Assembly: GCF_001368915.1 (NCBI RefSeq)
Contig: NZ_CSTE01000002.1
Location: forward strand, 847,130 to 911,129
Source of the DNA: Haloferax massiliensis
GTDB taxonomy: Archaea > Halobacteriota > Halobacteria > Halobacteriales > Haloferacaceae
Reading direction: 5' to 3'
Length of the DNA stretch: 64,000 bases
The notes beneath the pieces are model-generated. The model saw only the letters and a list, made by a program, of their open reading frames with translations. It did no database searches and was not told the DNA's origin. Below, in pieces: positions 15,641-23,655 of this stretch. The stretch's first letter is position 1, and every line of letters starts with the position of its first letter. The position numbers and the translations under genes were made by a program.

Positions 15641-15785
15641 GCTTCCGTAGGCTGTTTACGGGAGCCACCGCGGGCCAGTGGTGCAACACTGGGTCCGCTT
15701 TGATTCTGGATGGACCCGACCACGGTCAGGTCCGCGTGTAGCTTCCGTTACTCTCCTTCTGGGTGGGACTGCGCAATAAAACTAA

Positions 15786-15816
15786 CCCTGTTCGTTGCAT
15801 CCTGCAACATGCAGGG
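15786..15816. promoter_or_regulatory. 31-bp palindromic operator upstream of the repressor gene
   Basis: The sequence has perfectly matched nested arms: CCCTG, 3 nt, GTTGCA, 3 nt, TGCAAC, 3 nt, CAGGG. It ends 16 bp before the GTG of the winged-helix gene. An AATAAAAC TATA-like stretch lies just upstream (about 15774-15781). The position across the likely transcription start is that of an autoregulatory operator. Confidence 0.7.
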
Positions 15817-15832
15817 CTAACTTATCATTTCC

Positions 15833-16144
15833 GTGAGCATTAAGAAACTAACCTGTGTCCCTGTGGACGTGCAACCCACTTGGTGGAGCAAGTACGACGA
15901 CCCTATCCTCCAGTTCTTAGCCGATACTGGTGCCGCTGTTCCACCACGGGTGATTCTATTCAACCTCGAACGTAGGGAGATTGCTTCTCCGCATCGTTCG
16001 ACTATCAAGAGACGACTCCAGCGACTGCAGAAGTACGGGCTCGTCGAAAAGGTCGGTGAGGAAGGCTACTACGAGATTTCTGAGCTGGGCAAGGCCTACG
16101 TTTCAGGCGAACTCGACGCCAGCGAACTCGACGCCGACGAGTGA
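15833..16144 (+). CDS. PhiH1-repressor-like winged-helix regulator
   Basis: 103 aa with a GTG start. It contains QPTWWSKYDDPILQFLADTG, a helix-turn-helix (HRSTIKRRLQRLQKYGLVEKV) and a wing (EEGYYEISELGKAYVSGEL). The WMxxxDDxILEFL-type opening is typical of haloarchaeal phage phiH1 repressor homologues. It ends with an acidic repeat (ASELDASELD-like). It is oriented away from the integrase operon, and the 31-bp palindrome in front of it suggests autoregulation and perhaps control of the element's switch. Confidence 0.85.
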   Translation: MSIKKLTCVPVDVQPTWWSKYDDPILQFLADTGAAVPPRVILFNLERREIASPHRSTIKRRLQRLQKYGLVEKVGEEGYYEISELGKAYVSGELDASELDADE

Positions 16145-16298
16145 GCACCCACCACCCTGACCCGTAAAGGGGGCGGGTGGATGGGTGGGTGGCTCCGTTA
16201 TTGACTTAACTAAGCATTGTTGATTTTCACACGTATTCATATCGAATATTTCATGTTTCGGAGAAAGCGTTATACCGGTCAAAACACGAACATTATCC

Positions 16299-16613
16299 AT
16301 GGATAATTGTATTTTCTGTAGAGAATTGACCAATAGTATGACCGCTTTACTCGATCCTGACTCCGAATTTGTCGGATCCGTTTGTGACCTGTGTTCAAAG
16401 ATACTCACTACGAAAACAAACGTGAATCCTGGAAGTTGTGCCTACTGCGAAAACGATGAGCACATATACTCTATTCAACTCCCTGCGACACGTCACCAAT
16501 TTCAAGGTAGTACTGACCCAGTCACGAACAACCCAGAGCCACGTGAGATTCTCTGCCATGACTGTTTCATGAAATATACAGAACCCGAAAACCAGCTACC
16601 AGGAAGAGTCTGA
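16299..16613 (+). CDS. Multi-CxxC zinc-ribbon-like protein, unusual base composition
   Basis: 104 aa with four cysteine pairs: NCIFCREL, SVCDLCSK, SCAYCEND and LCHDCFMK. Together they could bind two zinc ions. The gene is strikingly AT-rich with codons (AAT, ATA, TTT) rare in the flanking genes, so it was probably acquired from a non-haloarchaeal-biased source. No known family. It stands alone between the repressor and the Rep operon and could be a cargo gene of the element. Confidence 0.6.
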   Translation: MDNCIFCRELTNSMTALLDPDSEFVGSVCDLCSKILTTKTNVNPGSCAYCENDEHIYSIQLPATRHQFQGSTDPVTNNPEPREILCHDCFMKYTEPENQLPGRV

Positions 16614-16663
16614 TAAGTTGTGAAACATATCTGGCATCCTATTACGATTCCAGATAAGCCACC

Positions 16664-18601
16664 TTATCTGGAGTCGTGCCGCTCCGCTGGGTGCCGCATA
16701 CACTCTCTGTCTTCGTCGTAGTAGTCATCGACCAGCAGGACATGGTCCGCGCTCTCTGGGTCCGTGATACCGTGCTCCCCGACGAAGTGACGTGCGTGCA
16801 TCGTCCCGTCGTCGTGGTACGCGAAGTTACACTTCGAGCACCGCCACATCTCTCCACGTCCGAGACTGTGCTGTAGTCTCGTCTCGTCGAGGATGCGCTG
16901 TACCGGGAGCTTCAGCGGGGCCATGTCGACGCCGCCGCCGTTCGGCGCGTGCTCCTCGCCGTCGCGGTCGACGATGGCCTCTAGGTGCCACTCGGAATCG
17001 AGTGACGCCCGGCGGAACGATTCCGGTTCGGAGTCGTCCTCGCCGTTCATCACCGATTCGACAAACTCGGCGTGCTTCGGGTCTATCATGTTCCGACCGA
17101 GCATTCCGGCTACCGTTGGTACATCGTTACAGTACTTCAACTCCGCTTCGACGCGCTTCCGTATTCGAGTCTTCGTGGTCGACTCTCCGACGCTCGCCGC
17201 CGCGGTCGCGGTCGGCCAGCGTTCGGCCAGCGTCAGCTCGCGCTCAGTCTCGTCCGACTTCCCTTCGGCGTCGAGGGCGTCGCTCAGGTCGTCGTCGGAG
17301 ACGGGCGCGTCGAGCCGTGACTGGTCTATCGCCCATCCAGAACCACAGCACTCGCAGACGACATCAGGGCCACGGCCGTCGTCCCACACGACCGCGTCGC
17401 CGTGCGCGTCGGTCTGGTTCGACTCGTCGGACTCAGCCCGCTGTTCGCAGGCGTCCGCGGCAATCGCTTCGGTGAGCACCTTCGAGCGTGAGGTTCGACG
17501 GCGCGCCGCCGACCAGTAAATCGAGCCCCACGCGAGGTACTCGATTGGCTTCTCTAGGAGTTCTTCGGTGTATCCGCCCATGTACGCCGCGAGGTACGAA
17601 CCCATGTTCTCCACGCTTGCGTTCAGGGAGATACAGCCGTTCGACTCCTCTACGTAGTCGATTATCGTATCGTAGTCGTGTGCCGACCGACCGGCGTACT
17701 CGCACACTTCGACGTGTTTGTCGATGACCCGCTCGAACTCGGAGCCGACGCTGTGCAGGTCGTCGTCGAGTCCCAGCGGTTCCGTATCGAAGTACACGCC
17801 CACGTGGAGATGCGTGTAGCACGCGTTCATCCCGCTCCCGTCGCCGCCCATTCCGTGCGGCTCTGCCTGTAGCCAGTAGCCCCACTGGTCGGCGTCGAGC
17901 CCGAGATGATACTCCATCGTGTTGCGGAGTGTGTCGCGCACGCCGTCGTACGAGAACGAGTCGTGTACGGCGTCAGCGTGTTCTACCGGCGGTACCCGAG
18001 TCCCGTCAGGAACCGACGACGCGGTGAGGGTGAGCATCGCGGTCGCGGGCGAGTCCCACGCCGCGATTGATTCACCGCCACTCGGTCGGTCGCCACCGGC
18101 CATCTGGCGCTGGAGCGCCATCGCCCGTGCGTACTGTTTCTTCGAGTACTCTTCTCCCCACGCATCTACCAGCGGTATCTCGAACTCGTCGCCCTGCTCG
18201 TTGGCGAACCGGGCGCGGAGTCCGTCGTACCGTGCGTGCGCGGTGAGGAAGGCACTCAGAGCGTCCGCCCACGTCGAGGCTTCACGTTTCGCTAGCTCCG
18301 TCACTTGGAACGCGTTTTCGGTGGGCTGTTCTGGTTCGACCCACTGGTCTCGCCAGTCCGCTTCCGTAACGATGCGTCTCAGCTTGCGCCCGTGTGTTTC
18401 GCACAGGGGCGTCTCGGCCAGTTCCGGGTACTTCTGTGCGAACTCTAGAACTCGTTCGTGTACGAGTTCGTCGGGTTCGTCAGAGTCCCGTGAACGCTCG
18501 CGTTGAGCCTCTACAGAGTTAGTCTCCTTGGAGGGCCAAGGCTCAGCCCCCGGTTGAGTCCCTTCGACTCCTCCGGTGGGCTGGTCGCCATCGCTACTCA
18601 C
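16664..18601 (-). CDS. HUH-type replication initiator (Rep) of a haloarchaeal plasmid/provirus
   Basis: 645 aa from a GTG at 18601, which overlaps the upstream stop; an ATG at 18646 is also possible. The HUH motif HLHVGVYFD (about residue 264) follows GMGGDGSGMNACY, and a Tyr-containing helix YAGRSAHDYDTIIDYVEES (about residues 297-315) would hold the nicking tyrosine(s). Two zinc-binding stretches are seen: VVCECCGSGW and a C-terminal C2H2-like WRCSKCNFAYHDDG with HARHFVGEH. This resembles the large SNJ1/pHH205-type RepA group. It should start rolling-circle replication of the excised element. Confidence 0.75.
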   Translation of the reverse strand: MSSDGDQPTGGVEGTQPGAEPWPSKETNSVEAQRERSRDSDEPDELVHERVLEFAQKYPELAETPLCETHGRKLRRIVTEADWRDQWVEPEQPTENAFQVTELAKREASTWADALSAFLTAHARYDGLRARFANEQGDEFEIPLVDAWGEEYSKKQYARAMALQRQMAGGDRPSGGESIAAWDSPATAMLTLTASSVPDGTRVPPVEHADAVHDSFSYDGVRDTLRNTMEYHLGLDADQWGYWLQAEPHGMGGDGSGMNACYTHLHVGVYFDTEPLGLDDDLHSVGSEFERVIDKHVEVCEYAGRSAHDYDTIIDYVEESNGCISLNASVENMGSYLAAYMGGYTEELLEKPIEYLAWGSIYWSAARRRTSRSKVLTEAIAADACEQRAESDESNQTDAHGDAVVWDDGRGPDVVCECCGSGWAIDQSRLDAPVSDDDLSDALDAEGKSDETERELTLAERWPTATAAASVGESTTKTRIRKRVEAELKYCNDVPTVAGMLGRNMIDPKHAEFVESVMNGEDDSEPESFRRASLDSEWHLEAIVDRDGEEHAPNGGGVDMAPLKLPVQRILDETRLQHSLGRGEMWRCSKCNFAYHDDGTMHARHFVGEHGITDPESADHVLLVDDYYDEDRECMRHPAERHDSR

Positions 18602-19289
18602 GCTCCCCGCCGTCGGCTGCCAGTAACTCGTCAGACTGCACCGCACCGCCTCTCGTCTGAGCCCGGCGTCCGCCGGACTCGTGCGGCCCGGCTTCCGGGT
18701 CGAGGGGCGAGCCCTCGCTTCCGGCAGGACGGTCAGGGCGGTCGCGCGTGTGCGCCGCGCTCCCGCCGAGAACCTGACCGTCCTCTCCGGACCTTGCGGT
18801 GGAATCTCGGGCGGCCATGTGCGCCCACAACAAACTGGTGAGACGGTGGTCTCTCAGCTTGTCGTCGAGGGCGGGAACCCGCGCGCAGTCCCTACACTGC
18901 CGGAGCTTCACGGCGCGCTCGGCGTGGTCGACGAGGCACCGCTTCTTACAGCTTCCACAGTTGTAGCGGATGAGCCGCCAGCTGTCTTCCTTCGCTGGTG
19001 GTTCCCGGTAGGAGCCGTCGATGACGTGACTCTTTGGCTCGTAGGGCGGGTCTGGGTCCGTCCAGTAGTTATCGTAGCGTCCCGGTCCGCGCGACGCCTC
19101 TAGAGGAAGTGCGTTGAACGCGACTTTCCTCCCGTGCTCTGTCGGCACGGGTGAGAGTCCATCGAGTCGTTTCTTCCCCAGCTCCGACTCGTCGACTTCG
19201 GCGTCGTACCAGAGGTCGCCGTCCCCGTCGTCGAGGTCGTCACTCTCCTGTTTTGGAGAGTCAGACACGGGGAAACACCCCCGTGTCAC
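18594..19289 (-). CDS. Rep-operon upstream protein with zinc-binding centre
   Basis: 231 aa with a GTG start at 19289; a second GTG at 19268 gives VSDSPKQ. After an acidic N-terminus it has RYDNYWTDPDPPYEPKSHVID and a compact cysteine cluster (YNCGSCKKRCLVDH... RQCRDCARVP) that probably binds zinc. The C-terminal third is low-complexity and charged. The stop overlaps the Rep GTG by 8 bp, so it is co-translated with Rep. It likely aids replication control. No named family recognised. Confidence 0.7.
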   Translation of the reverse strand: MTRGCFPVSDSPKQESDDLDDGDGDLWYDAEVDESELGKKRLDGLSPVPTEHGRKVAFNALPLEASRGPGRYDNYWTDPDPPYEPKSHVIDGSYREPPAKEDSWRLIRYNCGSCKKRCLVDHAERAVKLRQCRDCARVPALDDKLRDHRLTSLLWAHMAARDSTARSGEDGQVLGGSAAHTRDRPDRPAGSEGSPLDPEAGPHESGGRRAQTRGGAVQSDELLAADGGERE

Positions 19290-19319
19290 AGGGTCGATTA
19301 CAGCGCTTCTGCTCCTTGT

Positions 19320-19366
19320 TAAAACCCTGCGTTAGAATTAAGGTTAGAGTGGGGCCGGAGGGATTT
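19320..19366 (+). repeat. Right attachment-site repeat (tRNA-Trp 3' end and trailer)
   Basis: The intact partner of the repeat at 12007-12051. It covers the last 17 nt of mature tRNA-Trp (complement) plus about 30 bp of its trailer. The element therefore lies directly 3' of a functional tRNA gene, the normal result of integrase-mediated insertion at a tRNA 3' end. Confidence 0.8.
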
Positions 19367-19526
19367 GAACCCCCGATCGACTGATATCTCCGGTGGGCAC
19401 CTCGGAACTCCAGAGGGTCGTCAACACGACCGATGATCAGTCGGTCGCTCAGTATATCAGCTGGAGTGTCGTCCCGGGCGCCAAGCCTCTGGAGTCAGTC
19501 GCCATGCCGGGCTTGGCCACAGCCCC
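19350..19526 (-). tRNA. trnW: tRNA-Trp (CCA) with 103-nt intron
   Basis: Mature exons are 19489-19526 and 19350-19385 (74 nt). The acceptor stem GGGGCTG pairs with CGGCCCC, discriminator A. The D stem is GCC/GGC, the anticodon stem ACTGA/TCAGT with loop CTCCAGA giving anticodon CCA, and the T arm GGGGG-TTCAAAT-CCCTC. CCA is not encoded. The intron lies between positions 37 and 38, the canonical site cut by the archaeal splicing endonuclease. The 103-nt intron is the same length as I recall for H. volcanii tRNA-Trp. Confidence 0.97.
19386..19488 (-). ncRNA. tRNA-Trp intron with box C/D guide function
   Basis: The 103-nt intron contains TCTGGAGTT (complement of about 19406-19414), which is complementary to the anticodon loop ACTCCAGA of its own tRNA, and CTGA boxes. 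In haloarchaea this intron is known to act as a box C/D guide for 2'-O-methylation of C34 and U39 of tRNA-Trp. Intron ends pair through the exon as a bulge-helix-bulge. Confidence 0.75.
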
Positions 19527-19582
19527 GATTCGCTCTGTCTGCACTCTCTCGTATGGCGATTTTTCTTAAAGGGGTTTCGATT

Positions 19583-19810
19583 CTACTCGTCGCGGTCGTC
19601 GTCGGCCCAGTCGCACTCCTGGCACTTGTAGGCCGTCACGAACTCCGTCACGCTCGGCATGTAGCCCACTTGGATGACGTTCTCGCCGCACTCCGGGCAG
19701 TCGAAGTCGGCGTCCTGAATCGGCTCGGCGTCCATCGGGCGCTCGCCCTCGACGAGTTCGGCGAGCGTCTCGGGCGTGACCATCCGTCCTTGCACGACGC
19801 GGTTGCTCAT
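19583..19810 (-). CDS. Small zinc-ribbon protein, DUF5795 family
   Basis: 75 aa: SNRVVQGRMVTPETLAELVEG, then a zinc ribbon with FDCPECGENVIQVGY and YKCQECDWADD, and an acidic tail. The CPxCG plus CxxC arrangement and size match the haloarchaeal DUF5795 family. Its start lies 71 bp before the stop codon of the YjbQ-like gene's neighbourhood on the same strand, and it probably has its own promoter. Function unknown. Confidence 0.8.
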   Translation of the reverse strand: MSNRVVQGRMVTPETLAELVEGERPMDAEPIQDADFDCPECGENVIQVGYMPSVTEFVTAYKCQECDWADDDRDE

Positions 19811-19912
19811 ACCCGTGCAACCGTCCCGAAGTAAGTAAGCCCTCCGCCAGCGGTCGGCGTCGGTTTCGGGTTCGACGCCGCCGATGCCTGCGAGGCCGCG
19901 CCCCGGGTCGAC

Positions 19913-20299
19913 TCAGGGCGTCGCAACCGTCACGGTCCGGGTGCGCGGGCCGTCGCACTCCACGAGGAGGACGGACTGCCACCGGCCGAGGTCGAGGTCG
20001 CCGTCCGCGACGGGTATCGAGACGCCGTTGCCGACGAGGAGCGCCCGGAGGTGCGAGTCGGCGTTCCCGTCGAGGTCGTCGTGGTCCCAGCCGTCGTCGG
20101 GGACCGCCTCGGCGAGCATCGACTCGATATCGCCGAGCAGTCGCGGTTCGGATTCGTTGACGCAGACGCCGGCGGTGGTGTGTTTCGAAAAGACCGTACA
20201 GACGCCGTCTGAGTCGGAGGCAAGCGCCGTTTCGACCTCGTCGGTCACGTCGACGACCTGAAGCCGGCGCTCGGTTCGGATATCGAAGCTCCGTCGCAT
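19913..20299 (-). CDS. YjbQ/UPF0047 family protein
   Basis: 128 aa with the UPF0047 signature: GVCTVFSKHTTAGVCVNESEPRLL, then DDGWDHDDLDGNADSHLRALLVGNGVSIPV and GRWQSVLLVECDGPR. The conserved His/Glu/Asp residues form a metal-free active-site pocket in this family. The E. coli homologue has weak thiamin-phosphate synthase activity, but the native role is unsettled. It lies on the same strand as the DUF5794-like membrane protein, 42 bp apart. Confidence 0.92.
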   Translation of the reverse strand: MRRSFDIRTERRLQVVDVTDEVETALASDSDGVCTVFSKHTTAGVCVNESEPRLLGDIESMLAEAVPDDGWDHDDLDGNADSHLRALLVGNGVSIPVADGDLDLGRWQSVLLVECDGPRTRTVTVATP

Positions 20300-20341
20300 G
20301 CGACGGGGTTCGTCGGCCGGGAGAAAAAGTCGCCCGGCGGG

Positions 20342-21334
20342 TTACAGCCAGGGCGCGCGGGACTCCTCTTCGCCGGGGTAGCCGTACCCCGGACCGGAGC
20401 CGTCGTCGTCGGTCTCGTCCGCGCCGTCGTCGACCAGGGCGTCGTAGTCCTCGGTCAGGTCGCCGTCGTCACCGCCGTCTGCGACCGCCCCGTTCGCGTT
20501 GGCGCTGGGGGTGGCCGACTCGGTGGCGGAGGCGTCGTCGACGAACTCGTCGAGGTCCGCGTCGTCGGAGCCGGGGTCGAACGCGAACAGCGCGGTGACG
20601 GCGAGGACGCCGAGTGCGACGGGCGCCTGCGTCGGCATCAGGCCGAGCACTTCGAGCGCCAGCATGCCGAGTGCGACCGAGCTACCGAAGCGGAAGAGGT
20701 CGATGTCGACGTTGCCGCGGAGTTGCGGGGCGAACAGCGCGACCGCCCCGGCGAACCCGACGCCGGTACCGGCCGCCGCGCCGGCGCTGAGGAGGCGCAC
20801 CGGGTTAGCGGTGAGCAGGTTCGTGTCGGGGCTGATGAGAGCTTCGATGCCGGAGGGGTTGAAGCTCGCAACGAGGCCGAGGCCGACGATGACGCTCGGC
20901 GACGGGAGGTACTCGCCGACCTTCGAGGAGGCCGTCTTCGCCGCCACGGCGAGGATGACGAGGCCGGCGAACCGGTGGAACCGCTCGAAGTACAGGACCT
21001 CCGCGATGACCTCCGCGAGGGCGGCCTCGGCGACCGCGACGGGGATGAGCAGCGCGCCGAGCAGGAGGATGGACGTGAGCTGTTCGCGGCGCGTGCCGTC
21101 CATCTCGGCGAGGATGACCGCGACCGTCGCGGAGCCGCCGAAGATGAGCAGGCCGGTCTGGAGGATGCCCGTAATCGAGGGGTCGCCCGCGGTGGTCGTC
21201 AGCGCCCCCGCGATGATGAGCGCGGGGAAGATGCCGTCGATGAGGGGCAGCCCCATGACGGTTGCGAGCAGTCGGGTGGCACCCCCCACCTGCTGCTCAA
21301 GGCGAAGGGCGACTGGGTGGCGTGAGACACTCAT
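20342..21334 (-). CDS. Haloarchaeal multi-pass membrane protein, DUF5794-like
   Basis: 330 aa with about seven hydrophobic helices between residues 20 and 225 (for example LPLIDGIFPALIIAGAL and ALLIPVAVAEAALAEVIAEVLYF), then a long acidic, disordered tail of about 100 residues rich in Asp. The N-terminus ALRLEQQVGGATRLLATVMGLPLIDGIFP matches a conserved haloarchaeal family I know as DUF5794. No transport or catalytic motif is clear. Highly acidic cytosolic tails are typical of halophiles. Confidence 0.8.
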   Translation of the reverse strand: MSVSRHPVALRLEQQVGGATRLLATVMGLPLIDGIFPALIIAGALTTTAGDPSITGILQTGLLIFGGSATVAVILAEMDGTRREQLTSILLLGALLIPVAVAEAALAEVIAEVLYFERFHRFAGLVILAVAAKTASSKVGEYLPSPSVIVGLGLVASFNPSGIEALISPDTNLLTANPVRLLSAGAAAGTGVGFAGAVALFAPQLRGNVDIDLFRFGSSVALGMLALEVLGLMPTQAPVALGVLAVTALFAFDPGSDDADLDEFVDDASATESATPSANANGAVADGGDDGDLTEDYDALVDDGADETDDDGSGPGYGYPGEEESRAPWL

Positions 21335-21930
21335 TCGATGTTACTGGCCGTCACCATGGCCCAAGCGGCGATAGGGACGCAATTCGGACAGCGGGGTGCG
21401 GGCGCTCCGCACGCGAAGCCCATTTCGTCCGATATTGAACTCCCGTTTAAATGTCTGCCACATCGCTGTAAAGAGAATGCCGGAGTCGGAGGTCGTTTGA
21501 CCGGCAATGCGCGATGCGGCGGGACGCGTGGAGTCCATACGAGATTACAATAGGACAGGAGTATTAAACGTTGTGTGGGATACGACCGCATGCAACACAG
21601 AAATTTCTGCTTTATTTATAAGCGTAGCTGAAGATTCGTCGGATATACTCTGAAATCTCGGAAATGTTGGGATACACATTCGTGAACATGGTGATTATTC
21701 ACGATAGTATTGCCATTCGGTACACCATGACGAGGAACGGGTGCCTCGGCAGTCGTGCCGGCGTATCCAGTCGACGCGGCCACGGCCGCGTGTTCCGATT
21801 GTGCGCCTCGCCCGCCGACGCGGCGGCCGCGTAAGCACACACGTGTACATATTGCCGACATAGTTTGCGATACATCGACACGCCCGTGCTATCTCGCAAC
21901 CCTTTTGTCGTCGCCGCAACCACGCTTGAT
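21335..21930. other. Long intergenic region upstream of guaB
   Basis: This 596-bp gap between divergent genes holds no convincing CDS. A 35-codon ORF at about 21727 has no support. TTTATTTATAAG at about 21612-21623 is a clear TATA-like element. A 7-bp inverted repeat occurs at 21680-21704. The distance to guaB is unusually long for this genome, so a long leader RNA or an unannotated short gene is possible. Confidence 0.5.
21680..21704. promoter_or_regulatory. Inverted repeat in the guaB upstream region
   Basis: TCGTGAA and TTCACGA are separated by 11 bp. The arms are perfectly complementary and could be a dimeric regulator site or an RNA hairpin in a guaB leader. It lies about 60 bp downstream of the TATA-like element. 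Function is not shown. Confidence 0.35.
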
Positions 21931-23427
21931 ATGGCGAACGACGTTCCTGACCGAGAACCCTTCACCGAGAAGCTACGGGTACCCGAATCCCTCACATTCG
22001 ACGACGTGCTGCTCCGCCCGATGGAGAGCCGCGTCGAACCCGACGACGCCGACGTGTCGACGCGCGTCTCGAAGAACGTCGAACTCAACATTCCCATCCT
22101 CTCTGCGGCGATGGACACCGTCACCGAAAGCGGGATGGCTATCGGGATGGCCCGCGAGGGCGGCCTCGGCGTGCTCCACCGCAACATGAACGCCGAGCAG
22201 ATGGTCCGCGAGATCGAGCGCGTCAAGCGCGCCGACGAACTCGTCATCCGCCGCGAGGACGTGGTCACGGCCAACCCCGGCCAGACCATCAGCGAGGTCG
22301 ACGAGATGATGGAGCGCGCCGGCGTCTCCGGCGCGCCCGTCGTCGACGACGACGACGTGGTCCTCGGCATTATCTCCGGCACGGACATCCGCCCATACCT
22401 CGAAGTCGGCGAGTCCGACGAGGTCGGCGAGGCCATGACGGACGAGGTCATCACGGCCGAACGCGACGTGACCGCCCGCGACGCGCTCGAACTCATGTAC
22501 GACCACAAGATAGAGCGCGTCCCCATCGTCGACGACGACAGCCGCCTCGTCGGCCTCGTCACGATGCAGGGCATCCTCCAGCGCCGCGAACACGAGAACG
22601 CCGCCCGCGACGACGACGGCCGCCTCGTCTGCGGCGTCGCCGTCGGCCCGTTCGACGACGAGCGCGCGCAGATGGCCGACGACGCCGGCGTCGACGTCAT
22701 CTTCATCGACTGCGCCCACGCCCACAACCTCAACGTCATCGACACCGCCCGCGACATCAAGGAGTCCGTCGAGGCGGACGTCGTGGTCGGGAACGTCGGC
22801 ACGCGCGAGGCCGCGGCCGAACTCGTCGACTTCGCCGACGGCATCAAGGTCGGCATCGGCCCCGGTTCCATCTGTACGACCCGCGTCGTCTCCGGCTCCG
22901 GCATGCCCCAGATTTCGGCCGTTGCGGAGGTCGCCGACGTCGCCGCCGACTACGACATCCCGGTCATCGCCGACGGCGGCATCCGCTACTCCGGCGACGC
23001 CATCAAGGCGGTCGCCGCCGGTGCCGACGCCGTCATGCTCGGCTCCTACTTCGCCGGCACCGACGAGGCCCCCGGCCGCGTCATCACGATGAACGGCAAG
23101 AAGTACAAGCAGTACCGCGGCATGGGCTCCGTCGGCGCGATGCAGTCCGGCGGTGCCGACCGCTACCTCAAAGAGGACAACGAAGACGAGGAGTACGTCC
23201 CCGAGGGCGTCGAGGCCGCGACGCCGTACAAGGGCTCGCTCGCGTCCGAACTCCACCAGCTCGTCGGCGGCATGCAGTCCGGCATGGGCTACGTCGGCGC
23301 GGAGACCATCTCCGGGGTCAAAGAGCGCGCCCGCTTCGTCCGCGTCTCGGCCGCCGGGCAGACCGAGGGCCACCCCCACGACGTGATGATCACCGACGAA
23401 GCGCCGAACTACAGTCCGAGCGAGTAA
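21931..23427 (+). CDS. guaB: IMP dehydrogenase
   Basis: 498 aa from MANDVPDREPF; an upstream in-frame ATG at 21865 would add 22 unlike residues. The catalytic barrel is split by two CBS domains (about residues 95-215). The active-site loop GIGPGSICTTRVV contains the nucleophilic Cys, the IMP-binding segment is IADGGIRYSGDA, and the mobile flap is QYRGMGSVGAM. It oxidises IMP to XMP with NAD+, the committed step to GMP. It is monocistronic, with a long upstream region. Confidence 0.97.
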   Translation: MANDVPDREPFTEKLRVPESLTFDDVLLRPMESRVEPDDADVSTRVSKNVELNIPILSAAMDTVTESGMAIGMAREGGLGVLHRNMNAEQMVREIERVKRADELVIRREDVVTANPGQTISEVDEMMERAGVSGAPVVDDDDVVLGIISGTDIRPYLEVGESDEVGEAMTDEVITAERDVTARDALELMYDHKIERVPIVDDDSRLVGLVTMQGILQRREHENAARDDDGRLVCGVAVGPFDDERAQMADDAGVDVIFIDCAHAHNLNVIDTARDIKESVEADVVVGNVGTREAAAELVDFADGIKVGIGPGSICTTRVVSGSGMPQISAVAEVADVAADYDIPVIADGGIRYSGDAIKAVAAGADAVMLGSYFAGTDEAPGRVITMNGKKYKQYRGMGSVGAMQSGGADRYLKEDNEDEEYVPEGVEAATPYKGSLASELHQLVGGMQSGMGYVGAETISGVKERARFVRVSAAGQTEGHPHDVMITDEAPNYSPSE

Positions 23428-23655
23428 CGCGTTCTCGCGTTTCTCCGGTCTCTCTCGTCTCTGCCGTCTCTGCCCCGATTTCACCGCGCTCCGGCCGTGA
23501 TTCCCGAACGCCGGCGTTTTTCTGGGACACCGCTCGGGGTCCCGCCGCGCTCACCCTCGCGTCGCATTCGCAATCTAACGACTCGACTCCCGGAACGACC
23601 GCGGGACGAGAACATGCGATAATTAATAGGGATGTATGTCGTCCGTCTACAAGCG

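Larger units (their letters stand above)
12007..19366. mobile_element. Integrated genetic element in tRNA-Trp (about 7.3 kb)
   Basis: The region between two direct copies of the tRNA-Trp 3' end and trailer. It carries a tyrosine integrase (14060-15097), a winged-helix repressor with palindromic operator (15786-16144), an HUH Rep and its partner (16664-19289), toxin-antitoxin genes (12523-13657), and several unknown small ORFs. Intergenic DNA is clearly more AT-rich than the flanks. There is no capsid, spike or packaging ATPase gene, so it looks like a plasmid-type or defective pleolipovirus-related element rather than a full provirus. Confidence 0.8.

Noticed and set aside
12007..19366. Full pleolipovirus provirus
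   Set aside because: No spike-like or internal membrane protein genes and no NTPase are present, so only plasmid-type functions can be supported.
21727..21834. 35-codon ORF upstream of guaB
   Set aside because: Arg/Ala-rich composition with no start signal; looks like chance in GC-rich DNA.
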